A program made the translations under genes and the position numbers. Below, piece after piece: positions 50,764 to 61,793 of a stretch of DNA of 64,000 nucleotides; within the stretch, counting starts at the first letter, position 1, and each line of letters starts with the position of its first letter. Source of the DNA: an uncultured Prevotella sp. GTDB lineage: Bacteria > Bacteroidota > Bacteroidia > Bacteroidales > Bacteroidaceae. A model generated the notes under the pieces. The model worked only from the letters and a program-made list of their open reading frames with translations. It was not told the DNA's origin and did not search any database. Location: contig CALUGW010000040.1 in the NCBI GenBank assembly GCA_944320305.1, positions 124,001 to 188,000 on the forward strand, written 5' to 3'.

Positions 50764-52830
50764 ATGACGGAAAAGAAGCAAACTGACAGCAGACGGAAAG
50801 CCGCCGTCGGCAAAGAGGCCGGGAAGCACATCGGCCTGGTGAAGAACGACCCGTGGCTCGAGCCGTTTGAGGGGGCGATAAGGGGCCGCCACGACCACGC
50901 CGTGTGGAAAATCAACCAGCTGACGGGCAACAACAAGCGCACCCTGTCCGATTTCGCGAGCGGGCATCTGTATTTCGGACTGCACAAGCAGCCGCGCGGA
51001 TGGGTCTTCCGCGAATGGGCGCCCAACGCCACCGAGATTTATCTGATAGGCGACTTCAACGGCTGGAAGGAGACGCCGAGATACAAGCTGAAGCGCGTCG
51101 AGGGCACAGGCAACTGGGAGCTGCGCCTGAGCGAGAAAGCTCTGAAGCACGGCGACCTGTACAAAATGAAAGTGAAATGGAACGGCGGCGAGGGCGAGCG
51201 CATCCCGGCCTGGTGCAGGCGCGTCGTACAGGACGAGAACACAAAGATCTTCTCGGCCCAGGTGTGGAACCCTGAAAAGCCTTACGTATTCAAGAAGAAG
51301 AGGTTCAAGACCGACAGGTCGCCGCTGCTCATCTACGAATGCCACGTGGGAATGTCGCAGGACGCCGAGAAAGTGGGCACCTACAGGGAGTTCCAGGACA
51401 ACGTGCTGCCCCGCGTGGCCGCCGACGGCTACAACTGCATCCAGATCATGGCCATCCAGGAGCACCCGTACTACGGGTCGTTCGGCTATCATGTAAGCTC
51501 GTTTTTCGCGCCGTCAAGCCGTTTCGGCACGCCGGAGGAGCTGAAGGAGCTTATAGACACGGCCCACAAGATGGGCATAGCCGTAATCATGGACATCGTA
51601 CACTCCCACGCCGTAAAGAACGAGGTGGAGGGACTGGGCAATCTTGCCGGCGACCCGAACCAGTTCTTCTATCCCGGCGACAGACACGAGCACCCGGCAT
51701 GGGACAGCCTGTGTTTCGACTACGGCAAGGACGAAGTGCTGCACTTCCTGCTCTCAAACTGCAAGTACTGGCTTGAGGAGTTCCGCTTCGACGGCTTCCG
51801 CTTCGACGGCGTGACGTCCATGCTGTACTACAGCCACGGCCTTGGCGAGGCGTTCACAAACTATGGCGACTACTTCAACGGCCACGAGGACGACAATGCC
51901 ATATGCTATCTGACGCTGGCCAACAAGCTGATACACGAGATAAACCCCAACGCCATAACAATCGCGGAAGAGGTGAGCGGAATGCCGGGACTTGCCGCCA
52001 AGTTTGAAGACGGCGGATACGGCTTCGACTACCGCATGGCGATGAACATCCCTGACTTCTGGATCAAGACCATCAAGGAACAGAAAGACGAGGACTGGAA
52101 GCCCAGCTCGATTTTCTGGGAGGTCAAGAACAGGCGTCCCGACGAGAAGACTATCAGCTATTGCGAAAGCCACGACCAGGCGTTGGTTGGCGACAAGACC
52201 ATCATCTTCAGGCTGATTGACGCCGATATGTACTGGCACTTCAAGATTGGCGACGAGAACGACACCGTGCACCGCGGCATAGCGCTGCACAAGATGATCC
52301 GCCTGGTCACTCTCGCCGCCATCAACGGAGGCTACCTCAACTTCATGGGAAACGAATTCGGACATCCAGAATGGATTGACTTCCCGCGCGAGGGCAACGG
52401 CTGGAGCTACAAGTACGCGCGCCGCCAGTGGAACCTTGTGGACAACCGGGAGCTTGACTACCACTATCTGGGCGATTTCGACAAGGCAATGATCCGCGTG
52501 ATACGCGGCGAGAAGAACTTCCAGGCGCTGCCAGTGCAAGAGATATGGCATAACGACGGCGACCAGGTGCTGGCATTCAGCCGCGGAAACCTGATCTTCG
52601 TCTTCAACTTCAACCCCGTGCGGTCATTCACTGATTACGGATTCCTGGTGCCGACCGGCTCATACGATGTCGTTCTCAACACAGACGCCAAAGCGTTTGG
52701 CGGCAACGGATTCGCAGACGACACAATGACGCACATTACGAATTTCGACCCGCTGTACGTCAACGATCACAAGGAATGGCTCAAACTTTACATTCCGGCG
52801 CGATCGGCGGTGGTGCTGAAGAAGAACTGA
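50764..52830 (+). CDS. glgB: 1,4-alpha-glucan branching enzyme
   Basis: GlgB makes alpha-1,6 branches in glycogen. The 688-residue GH13 protein has a CBM48-type N-terminal domain (RGWVFREWAPNATEIYLIGD), then the barrel with MDIVHSHAVKN (region I), RFDGFRFDGVTSMLY (region II, nucleophile Asp), ITIAEEVSGMPGL (region III, acid/base Glu) and YCESHDQALVGDKT (region IV Asp). The C-terminal beta domain ends in LYIPARSAVVLKKN. All catalytic residues are intact, unlike the GH77-like protein at 34.7 kb. glgA is not in the window. Confidence 0.95.
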   Translation: MTEKKQTDSRRKAAVGKEAGKHIGLVKNDPWLEPFEGAIRGRHDHAVWKINQLTGNNKRTLSDFASGHLYFGLHKQPRGWVFREWAPNATEIYLIGDFNGWKETPRYKLKRVEGTGNWELRLSEKALKHGDLYKMKVKWNGGEGERIPAWCRRVVQDENTKIFSAQVWNPEKPYVFKKKRFKTDRSPLLIYECHVGMSQDAEKVGTYREFQDNVLPRVAADGYNCIQIMAIQEHPYYGSFGYHVSSFFAPSSRFGTPEELKELIDTAHKMGIAVIMDIVHSHAVKNEVEGLGNLAGDPNQFFYPGDRHEHPAWDSLCFDYGKDEVLHFLLSNCKYWLEEFRFDGFRFDGVTSMLYYSHGLGEAFTNYGDYFNGHEDDNAICYLTLANKLIHEINPNAITIAEEVSGMPGLAAKFEDGGYGFDYRMAMNIPDFWIKTIKEQKDEDWKPSSIFWEVKNRRPDEKTISYCESHDQALVGDKTIIFRLIDADMYWHFKIGDENDTVHRGIALHKMIRLVTLAAINGGYLNFMGNEFGHPEWIDFPREGNGWSYKYARRQWNLVDNRELDYHYLGDFDKAMIRVIRGEKNFQALPVQEIWHNDGDQVLAFSRGNLIFVFNFNPVRSFTDYGFLVPTGSYDVVLNTDAKAFGGNGFADDTMTHITNFDPLYVNDHKEWLKLYIPARSAVVLKKN

Positions 52831-52880
52831 CAAAGTCCGGATCCGCTCCGAATGGATGTTCGCACAAAGACAGACAGCCT

Positions 52881-52915
52881 CTTGACCATGGCCGGAACAC
52901 ACGGCCATGGTCAAG
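52881..52915 (+). terminator. strong palindrome after glgB, possible terminator
   Basis: CTTGACCATGGCCG (52881-52894) pairs perfectly with CGGCCATGGTCAAG (52902-52915) around a 7-nt loop. It is 50 bp past the glgB stop but lacks a T run, so termination is uncertain. Confidence 0.5.
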
Positions 52916-53023
52916 GTTGTCCTTGCCGCTTGCGCCAGGACAGGCGCGTTGTCTGATGGATTTAACCCAAATCGGCCATTAGTATTCCGGCTGATTGTGC
53001 GTTACGGTCGAAGCCCCTCTCCC

Positions 53024-53093
53024 GTTTCCCATTCGGGGAAGAGGCTCGTCTTGACGAAAGCGTAGCGGGCTACGCCGAGACGAGGCGGGAAAC
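53024..53093 (+). other. nested-stem structured element in the glgB-DUF6057 intergenic region
   Basis: Three nested perfect stems: GTTTCCC (53024-53030) with GGGAAAC (53087-53093), CTCGTCT (53045-53051) with AGACGAG (53078-53084), and GCGTAG (53060-53065) with CTACGC (53070-53075), closed by a CGGG loop. The strand is not known. The rest of 52916-53223 shows no gene. Confidence 0.55.
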
Positions 53094-53223
53094 AAGATGC
53101 CGACAGGGGGGCGCGTAAGCAGACAAAGAGCGGGTGAAACACAATGATATTAGGCTGCCACGGTCTAATGGCCAGTTCTCGGGTTTAAGATTGTGGTCAG
53201 GAATCAAGTTGACAAAAAAGACA

Positions 53224-54375
53224 ATGAAGTTTTACAATAAAAAAAACGACAGACAGTCCGTCTGGATTGCGATTATCTGCTCCGTCATTTTCTGTCTGTT
53301 CTCTTTCGTTTATCTTTATTTTTACCAAGCGGACATACTTGCCGTGGCACAGCATATCTTAAGCGGAGGCGTTACCACTTACAACAAGCTTGTTGGCGCA
53401 ATCATCATAACGCTGATCCTTTCCGCATTGCAGATGTGGGTGTCGTCAATCGTGAAGTTTGACACAAGGCTCCATGCCCTGACATATTTCCCGTCCGTAT
53501 TGCTGATGTCCGTCCTTTGCAGCATGTTTCCTGAAAATGACGGAACCATAGCAGTAGGATTCGGCTTGTGGCTGTCTCTGTTCTTTTTCATATTGTGGGT
53601 CGGCATTTTGACTACTGCAGTGAGATTCAGGCATGAAAGGTCAAAGCGGACCGCCACGACCCCAGCATTGTCAACAATATGGAAAAACATCTTTGTGATG
53701 GGACTGATGTTCCTGTTTTTAGGAATCGCAGGAAACAACAATCCCGTGAACCATTACCGGACAAGCGTCGAGCAATGCCTGAAAAACAACGACTTTGAAG
53801 AGGCCATCCGTGTGGGCAGCAAATCCCAGGACACCGACCCCACACTGACAATGCTCCGCATTTATGCCCTTGCACATGAAGGCAAGCTGGCCGACGAGCT
53901 TTTTAAATATCCCGTCAGCGGCAACAGCAATGCAATTGTGCCGATGGAGAATTCCACCCAATGCCTGTTGTACTCAAACGACAGCATCTACAAGTTTCTG
54001 GGCGCAAAGCCCAAAACTCCGATGAAAGTGAAAGACTATCTCCGAATACTTCAGAACTCCGGTTTTGCATCATCCGCAGTAAAAGACTACATCCTGTGCG
54101 GCTACCTCATAGACAGACGTCTGGACGACTTTGCCAAAGCCCTGCCACAATATTACACAATCAGCGACAGCCTGCCTGTGCATTACCGGGAGGCCATGAC
54201 ATTGTACACCCACTTGCGCTCCAAACCCATCGCGGTTTACCACAACGATGTGATGGACACCGACTATGAAGACATGCTGCGGCTTGAAAGGAAGTCCGCC
54301 TCTGCCGCCTCACGCAGAATCGCTGTTTACGAGCAGTATGCAGGCACATATTGGTGGTACTATAAATACAAATAG
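53224..54375 (+). CDS. DUF6057-like membrane protein
   Basis: The 383-residue protein (MKFYNKKNDRQSVWIAIICS) has an N-terminal membrane part with about five hydrophobic segments (SVIFCLFSFVYLYFYQADIL, LVGAIIITLILSALQMWVSS, LSLFFFILWVGILTTAV, IFVMGLMFLFLGIAG). A soluble helical region with TPR-like repeats follows from about 180. It is often annotated as DUF6057 in Bacteroidetes. I start at the ATG at 53224; the frame extends 30 codons upstream but without membrane or family character. Function unknown. Confidence 0.72.
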   Translation: MKFYNKKNDRQSVWIAIICSVIFCLFSFVYLYFYQADILAVAQHILSGGVTTYNKLVGAIIITLILSALQMWVSSIVKFDTRLHALTYFPSVLLMSVLCSMFPENDGTIAVGFGLWLSLFFFILWVGILTTAVRFRHERSKRTATTPALSTIWKNIFVMGLMFLFLGIAGNNNPVNHYRTSVEQCLKNNDFEEAIRVGSKSQDTDPTLTMLRIYALAHEGKLADELFKYPVSGNSNAIVPMENSTQCLLYSNDSIYKFLGAKPKTPMKVKDYLRILQNSGFASSAVKDYILCGYLIDRRLDDFAKALPQYYTISDSLPVHYREAMTLYTHLRSKPIAVYHNDVMDTDYEDMLRLERKSASAASRRIAVYEQYAGTYWWYYKYK

Positions 54376-54425
54376 GCATTCTGACGGGGCGATTGCAAAG
54401 TGCGCTCTACAAAAAACAGCCGGAA

Positions 54426-54477
54426 CAAAAAGTTGTATTCATTCCCAGCATCTGTGAGAATGAATACAACTCTTTTT
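54426..54477. terminator. bidirectional terminator between converging genes
   Basis: AGTTGTATTCATTC (54431-54444) pairs with GAATGAATACAACT (54458-54471); A-rich sequence before and TCTTTTTATT after give a T run on both strands. It serves the DUF6057 gene and rpiB. Confidence 0.92.
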
Positions 54478-54491
54478 ATTTCCGGGCGGAA

Positions 54492-54935
54492 CTATTTGCC
54501 GACAGGAATCTTGTCTATCCGCGCTTTGTGGCGCCCGCCTTCAAATTCAGTGGCAAAAAATTCATCCAATATTTTCTCTGCCATCCCGTTGTCAATGAAA
54601 CGACCGGGCATCACAAGGACATTGGCGTCATTATGTTGCCTTATCAAATGGGCGATCTGCGGTATCCAGCACAAGCCGGCCCGTATGGTCTGGTGCTTGT
54701 TCAGCGTCATGCTTATGCCTTCGCCGCTCCCGCATATCGCAACGCCGGGATAGACTTCGCCACACTCAAGCCCATGGGCAAGAGCGTGGCCGAAATCAGA
54801 ATAATCGCAACTTTCCTCTGAGAAGGTACCGTAATCCTTGAAAGGATATCCGTGTGCCTTACAATAGCTGATAACAAACTGCTTCAGCTTGAAGCCTGCA
54901 TGGTCAGAGGCAAGACCGACTTTGACTATTCTCAT
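54492..54935 (-). CDS. rpiB: ribose 5-phosphate isomerase B
   Basis: RpiB interconverts ribose 5-phosphate and ribulose 5-phosphate. The 147-residue protein has VGLASDHAGFKLKQFVISYC, the active-site Cys in GVAICGSGEGISMTLNK, and RAGLCWIPQIAHLIRQHNDA. Last gene of the arabinose operon, 7 bp after tkt; with transketolase it handles the pentose phosphates made from arabinose. Confidence 0.96.
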   Translation of the reverse strand: MRIVKVGLASDHAGFKLKQFVISYCKAHGYPFKDYGTFSEESCDYSDFGHALAHGLECGEVYPGVAICGSGEGISMTLNKHQTIRAGLCWIPQIAHLIRQHNDANVLVMPGRFIDNGMAEKILDEFFATEFEGGRHKARIDKIPVGK

Positions 54936-54942
54936 GCTGCAA

Positions 54943-56961
54943 TCACTCCGACAAGAAATCCTTCACCTGACTGTAAACATTCTCGGCAGTATAGCCCAAC
55001 TTCTCGTCAAGCACTTTATACGGAGCGGAGAAGCCAAAGCTTGGCATACCGAACACACGCCCGTTTGCACCGACAAGCCCCTCCAGAGTGACAGGCAAGC
55101 CCGCCGTCATGCCAAAGATCTTCGCACCCTTCGGCAGCACGCTCTCCTGATACTCCTTGCTCTGGCAGCGGAACAGGCCTTCGCTCGGCACGCTGACAAT
55201 ACGCACTTTTATGCCGTCCTTTCTGAGAAGCTCCGCGCCTGCAACAAGTGTCGAGACTTCCGAACCGTCGGCAATGAGGATAATGTCGAAGTCTTCGTCA
55301 GAGCCGGCGACAACATATGCACCCTTGCGAGCCTCTTCGTAATTGTTTCCGGCAGGCAGTTTGGCTATATTCTGGCGCGAGAATATAAGTGCGGTAGGCG
55401 TTTCCATATTCTCCATAGCCATTGCCCAGCAGACGGTTGTCTCGTCAGCGTCTGCAGGACGGAACACGCGGACGCTGTCCTTACCATGATGATTCTTCAG
55501 CTTTTCCATAAGCCTTATCTGAGCTTCCTGCTCTACCGGCTCATGGGTCGGGCCATCTTCGCCGACACGGAAAGCGTCGTGTGTCCAGATAAACTTGATT
55601 GGAACTTCCATCAATGCGGCCATACGCACCGCCGGCTTCATGTAGTCAGAGAACACAAAGAATGTTCCACAGGCAGGAATCACTCCGCCGTGAAGATACA
55701 TTCCGATGCACATGCAAGCCATGGTCAGCTCTGATACACCTGCCTGGAAGAACGCCCCGCTGAAATCGTCTGCCTGCAAGGAGTGTGTCTTCTTAAGGAA
55801 ACCGTCCGTCTTGTCTGAATTTGAGAGGTCGGCCGAGGCACATATCATATTGGGAACTTGCTCTGCCAGCACGCCAAGACAGGCAGCACTTGCAGCACGA
55901 GTGGCACTGCCCTCTTTCTGAACAAGAACGCTCCAGTCCACGCGAGGCGCATTCCCGCTGAACCATTCTTTCATCAACGCGGCCTTTTCCGGATTAGCTT
56001 CCATCCATTTCGCCTCTTCAGCACGGCACCGGGCGACAATTCCCTTCAGTTCTTCCCTGCGGTTTGCATAAAGTGCCGCAACCTCCGGGAATATTTCAAA
56101 CGGGTCATCGGCATTGCCGCCCAAATTCTTAATGGTGTTGGCATAAGCGTCACCACCGAGCGGTGCGCCGTGCGTGGCAATGTTGTGCTCATAACTTGTG
56201 CCGTCGGCTTTCAACGCGCCTTTGCCCATTACCGTCTTTCCGATGATGAGCGTGGGCCGCTTCTCCTCTTCCTGAGCAGCTTTCAAGGCCTCACGGATTT
56301 CGTCAGCGTCATTACCGTTGATAGTGATGACATTCCACCCCCAAGCCTTGTATTTGGCCTCGGTATCCTCATTCATCACCACGCTGCATTCTGTTGACAG
56401 CTGGATGTCGTTTGAGTCATAAAACATTATGAGGTTGTTCAAGCCCAGAATGCCTGCAATGCGTCCTGTGCCCTGAGAGATTTCCTCCTCTACTCCACCG
56501 TCAGAAATGTATGCGTAAATCTTGTGGCGCATCACCTCTTTGCCCAACCGTGCCTGAAGAAACTTCTCCGCAACAGCAGCACCGGCGGCAAATGTATGCC
56601 CCTGACCCAGCGGACCTGACGTGTTCTCTATGCCGCGGGCTATGTCGCGCTCAGGATGTCCGGGGGTGGGTGATCCCCACTGACGGAACTGCTTCAGTTC
56701 TTCAATCGTAAATTTTCCCTGGAGAGCAAGTGCCGAATAGAGCATCGGCGACATATGACCGGGGTCGAGGTAAAAACGGTCACGTCCTTCCCATGAGGAA
56801 TTTTCCGGGTCGTAAACCAGAAATTCTGAAAACAACACATTAATAAAATCTGCGCCGCCCATAGCGCCACCGGGATGGCCGGACTTTGCCTTTTCCACCA
56901 TAGAGGCAGCCAATATGCGTATATTGTCTGCCGCTCTGTTCATCAGTTTTTTGTCATTCAT
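54943..56961 (-). CDS. tkt: transketolase
   Basis: A thiamine-diphosphate enzyme moving C2 units between sugar phosphates. The 672-residue protein has KSGHPGGAMGGADFINVLF, DPGHMSPMLYSAL, the TPP-binding YISDGGVEEEISQGTGRIAG with NLIMFYDSNDIQ, and the transketolase signature GEDGPTHEPVEQEAQ. The SDGG form of the TPP motif differs from the usual GDG but occurs in Bacteroidetes. Start is the ATG at 56961. It follows the triple-GH43 gene by 37 bp and precedes rpiB by 7 bp, as in Bacteroides arabinose loci. Confidence 0.95.
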   Translation of the reverse strand: MNDKKLMNRAADNIRILAASMVEKAKSGHPGGAMGGADFINVLFSEFLVYDPENSSWEGRDRFYLDPGHMSPMLYSALALQGKFTIEELKQFRQWGSPTPGHPERDIARGIENTSGPLGQGHTFAAGAAVAEKFLQARLGKEVMRHKIYAYISDGGVEEEISQGTGRIAGILGLNNLIMFYDSNDIQLSTECSVVMNEDTEAKYKAWGWNVITINGNDADEIREALKAAQEEEKRPTLIIGKTVMGKGALKADGTSYEHNIATHGAPLGGDAYANTIKNLGGNADDPFEIFPEVAALYANRREELKGIVARCRAEEAKWMEANPEKAALMKEWFSGNAPRVDWSVLVQKEGSATRAASAACLGVLAEQVPNMICASADLSNSDKTDGFLKKTHSLQADDFSGAFFQAGVSELTMACMCIGMYLHGGVIPACGTFFVFSDYMKPAVRMAALMEVPIKFIWTHDAFRVGEDGPTHEPVEQEAQIRLMEKLKNHHGKDSVRVFRPADADETTVCWAMAMENMETPTALIFSRQNIAKLPAGNNYEEARKGAYVVAGSDEDFDIILIADGSEVSTLVAGAELLRKDGIKVRIVSVPSEGLFRCQSKEYQESVLPKGAKIFGMTAGLPVTLEGLVGANGRVFGMPSFGFSAPYKVLDEKLGYTAENVYSQVKDFLSE

Positions 56962-56998
56962 AATCAAATACCATTAAATTATATACTGCTTGTAAAAC

Positions 56999-59860
56999 TT
57001 ATTTGATCGACTTGATACCCTTATGGGTCGGTATTGTGCGTTTGATGGTACCGTCGGGATTGAATTCCAGCTTGTCGATGCACACCTCGCGATGGTATCC
57101 GGGGCCTTTGGCCTTGGGGAGATAATTCTTGTTTATGCGGTGATAGACAAAATACCACTCGTCTTTTCCGGGAATCTGAAGCACGCTGTTGTGTGCTGTT
57201 CCATAAATCTCACTGCCTGGCTCCTGTATCAATATTACAGGTTCCTTGGCCACTTCAATGGGGCCCAGCGGCGACTTGCTTGTGCCGTAGGCCACATGAT
57301 AGTTTGCCGCCCCGGTGTCGTCAACACTCCAGAGGAAATAATACAGACCGTTGCGCTTGAACACATAGGGCGCCTCGCGGTACTTGTAGTCTTTCAGGCT
57401 ACCGCCGCGTGGGGTCATCAGCGTTATTGTGGCCGTGTCAACGCTGGTCATGTCATGGTTCAGCCGTGCACCCGCCATATAGCCGTTGCCCCAATACAAA
57501 TAGTCGATGCCGGTATCTGGATCTGTAAAGACGTCTACATCTATCTGCTGGCCGTTCCTCAAACCCGCAGGACGGCGGTTGACAATCGGCTTGCCGAAAT
57601 CTACGAACGGGCCGGTCGGGCTGTCTGACACAGCCACGCCGATCGCCTTGGCCTTGCCGGCGTTGCCGCTGTAATAGAAAAAGTACTTGTACTTCCCGTC
57701 AATCTTTTTTTCTATGATGGCCGGTGCCCATGCGTTGCCGCTGGCCCACTTTGTGTCCTTGCATACGTCAAACATGATGCCCTCATCGTTCCAGTCTGTT
57801 AGATTGTCTGACGAGAAGCAGGTGAAATACCATCCGCCCCAACCGGGGAAGCCGTCCGTAGTGGAATAAATGTAGTAGCGGCCTGTCTTCTGCGAATAAA
57901 GAATCTCAGGATCCGCATGGAAACCGGGCAATATCGGATTGCCGCTCCATTCCTTGAAAGCAAAGCCTTCCGTCGAGGGGTTGATTTTCTTTATTGTTCC
58001 GTCTGGATTATATTCCATTTTCTCTGCAACGACAGAGCGGCTGTAACTAGTTCCCTCGGGCAATCCGCCGTTGTGGGAGAAGAATATCCACTTGTCTCTG
58101 AACTCGACAATGGCCGGATGGGTTGTATTGCTGTTTCCTGCAATCTCGGAAATGATTCCTTTCACCTCGTAAGGGCCGGTCACATTGTCGGCCATGGCGT
58201 ATGCGATTTTCTCCGGCCAGCCCGTGGCATAAGTGAGATAATACTTGCCGTCATGCTTGTGTACCCACGGCGCTTCCGTGAAAGGAAAGCTGCTGTCTAT
58301 ACTCACCTGCCGTACTTCGCCGTCAAGCTCTGTCATGCTGTCCTTGAGCTTGACATAATAACATTCGCGGTTGCCCCAGAAAAGATACGCCTGCCCGTCA
58401 TCATCGACAAACACGGCAGGGTCTATGCAGGCCCAGCTGTGAGTTGAGGCAAAGCAGTCCTTGTTGGTAAGCAGAGGCCGGCCCAAAGCGTCCTTGTACG
58501 GCCCTTCGGGGCGGTCGGCCACGGCCACACCGATGCCTCCTGAATTTGTGCTGACATACCAATAGAACTTTCCGTTGCGGAAGACCACATGACCGGCGTA
58601 AGCGGGGCGGTTCTTCGCCCATTTGAAATCTGCCGGACGCAACGGCACCGGGTATTCCGTCCAATGCTTCATGTCTGTGGTCGAGAACACAAGCCAGTTC
58701 CTCATGTCATAACGTCTCTGTTTGCCGGCAAAATCCTGGCCGGCAAACAGCCACAGCGTATCGTTGTGGACAAGCACGGCAGGGTCGGCCGTGAACTTAT
58801 GGCTGAAGATGGGATTGCCGCTTGTCGTTATCTCATGCTTCAAAACGTAGCCCCACTTCTCCTGCAAGCGCTGCAGCTCATCGGCAGTAACAGACATGAC
58901 TGTGCCATGGCGGGGATTGAAGTCCTTGCGGAACGACTGCGGCCTGACGGAGAACTTCTTCAAGTCCTTGGATGTCTGATACTCATAACGCCCGCTTGAA
59001 TAGAGGTCATACATCAGCACATACTCGTCACTGTCGTTGAGCTTGAACACGCCTGAGCCTTCGACATGAGTCTTTGTGCCGGCGTAAGAGTCGATGTATT
59101 TGAAATCCTCTTTCCATTTTCCGGTGAGACTTCGCGATGTCGCCTGCTGAATTCCGTTCTTTATCTCCTTGCCATTGGCATCTTTGGTGTTGCCCTTATA
59201 GAACATATGGTAGACCCCGTCCTTATAAATAATGTCATTGTCGATGCAGCCGTATTTTGCGCTGAACAGCACCTTCGGCTCACTTTCAAACGCAGTGAAG
59301 TCGGCATTGGCGTATGCGTAGTATGTAACAAGGCTCTTGCGGTCAGCGCGCTGCAGCGTGAAATAAATCATGTATTTCTTCGCTTTCTTGTCATAGATTG
59401 TCTGCGGCGCCCACACCCAATAAGCATCGCCGAAATTTTCGGGGTAAGCCTTTGACAGATTTATCTTGGAGTGCGTCCAGTTTATAAGGTCGTGGGACTT
59501 CAGCAGAACAATGCCCGGATTCTCTTTCCATCCGAACTTGCGTGTGTTCATATCGGTCGCCACGATGAAAAATGTCTTGCCGTCTTCCGACCTGAGGATG
59601 TGCGGGTCTCGTATGCCGCCGCTCTCGCTGATCGAGTCAGACGAAATTACGGGTCTGTTGCCATTAAGCGCAAACCAATTTTTGGCATCCTCGCTGATGG
59701 CAAAGCGCAGATGCTCCTGCTTGCCGGCATCGCCGGTACCCTCAAAATAAGCAAAGATGTAGCCAGAGTATTTGCCTGCGGATGCTGCTTTATGCGTTTT
59801 CGCAGCAACAGACATTGCCACAGCCGTACACAAGGCCAGAATGATTGCTTTCTGTTTCAT
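56999..59860 (-). CDS. secreted protein with three GH43-type five-bladed propeller domains
   Basis: The 953-residue protein has a signal peptide (MKQKAIILALCTAVAMSVAA) and three successive GH43-like modules. Module 1 (about 30-345) has D85 in IRDPHILR, D207 or D209 in CIDNDII and E267 in HVEGSGVF. Module 2 (about 348-640) has D359 in TADPAVLV, D480 in CIDPAVFV and E529 in FTEAPWVH. Module 3 (about 640-953) has D650 in HADPEILY, IDVDVFTD and YREAPYVF. Each triad looks complete, so all three may be active on arabinan or arabinoxylan side chains. It is followed by tkt and preceded by GH51, so it acts in releasing arabinose for import. Confidence 0.9.
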   Translation of the reverse strand: MKQKAIILALCTAVAMSVAAKTHKAASAGKYSGYIFAYFEGTGDAGKQEHLRFAISEDAKNWFALNGNRPVISSDSISESGGIRDPHILRSEDGKTFFIVATDMNTRKFGWKENPGIVLLKSHDLINWTHSKINLSKAYPENFGDAYWVWAPQTIYDKKAKKYMIYFTLQRADRKSLVTYYAYANADFTAFESEPKVLFSAKYGCIDNDIIYKDGVYHMFYKGNTKDANGKEIKNGIQQATSRSLTGKWKEDFKYIDSYAGTKTHVEGSGVFKLNDSDEYVLMYDLYSSGRYEYQTSKDLKKFSVRPQSFRKDFNPRHGTVMSVTADELQRLQEKWGYVLKHEITTSGNPIFSHKFTADPAVLVHNDTLWLFAGQDFAGKQRRYDMRNWLVFSTTDMKHWTEYPVPLRPADFKWAKNRPAYAGHVVFRNGKFYWYVSTNSGGIGVAVADRPEGPYKDALGRPLLTNKDCFASTHSWACIDPAVFVDDDGQAYLFWGNRECYYVKLKDSMTELDGEVRQVSIDSSFPFTEAPWVHKHDGKYYLTYATGWPEKIAYAMADNVTGPYEVKGIISEIAGNSNTTHPAIVEFRDKWIFFSHNGGLPEGTSYSRSVVAEKMEYNPDGTIKKINPSTEGFAFKEWSGNPILPGFHADPEILYSQKTGRYYIYSTTDGFPGWGGWYFTCFSSDNLTDWNDEGIMFDVCKDTKWASGNAWAPAIIEKKIDGKYKYFFYYSGNAGKAKAIGVAVSDSPTGPFVDFGKPIVNRRPAGLRNGQQIDVDVFTDPDTGIDYLYWGNGYMAGARLNHDMTSVDTATITLMTPRGGSLKDYKYREAPYVFKRNGLYYFLWSVDDTGAANYHVAYGTSKSPLGPIEVAKEPVILIQEPGSEIYGTAHNSVLQIPGKDEWYFVYHRINKNYLPKAKGPGYHREVCIDKLEFNPDGTIKRTIPTHKGIKSIK

Positions 59861-60035
59861 GTTTCTAATTGCGTTTATTGTTTTTGCATCACTTGTTTAT
59901 TTACAAATTTTATACAAACGGCAAGCTGGCGCCATTGTCAGTCCTGAGCGAGACAACCGCTGCCGACTGCCGTTTAAAGCCGTCCAAAGGGCATCTCTGA
60001 AACTCACTGACCATCAGCGCGTTAGCAGCACCTGT

Positions 60036-60132
60036 CATTTTGGTCTGCGAAATGGCCTGTTTCAGCCTCTAAAACAGGCCGTTTCGCCGTGCAAAACGGC
60101 CTGTTTAGCAAACCGATATCGCCCGTATTGCA
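60036..60132. repeat. dispersed palindromic intergenic element, copy 3
   Basis: TTTTGGTCTGCGAAATGGCC (from 60038), AAAACAGGCCGTTTCGCC, TGCAAAACGGCCTGTTTAGC and a final CCGTATTGCAG repeat the units of copies 1 and 2; CATTTTGGTCTGC here matches GTTTTGGTCTGC at 5911-5922. It splits GH51 from the GH43 gene in the arabinose operon. The rest of 59861-60194 shows no gene. Confidence 0.7.
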
Positions 60133-60194
60133 GACAATGAGCTTCATTTTGCCATATACGGACATTCATCTTGTGTCCTCAGAGATGTTAAAAA

Positions 60195-61775
<1,581 letters not shown>

Positions 61776-61793
61776 TGCTTACACATTAAAATG

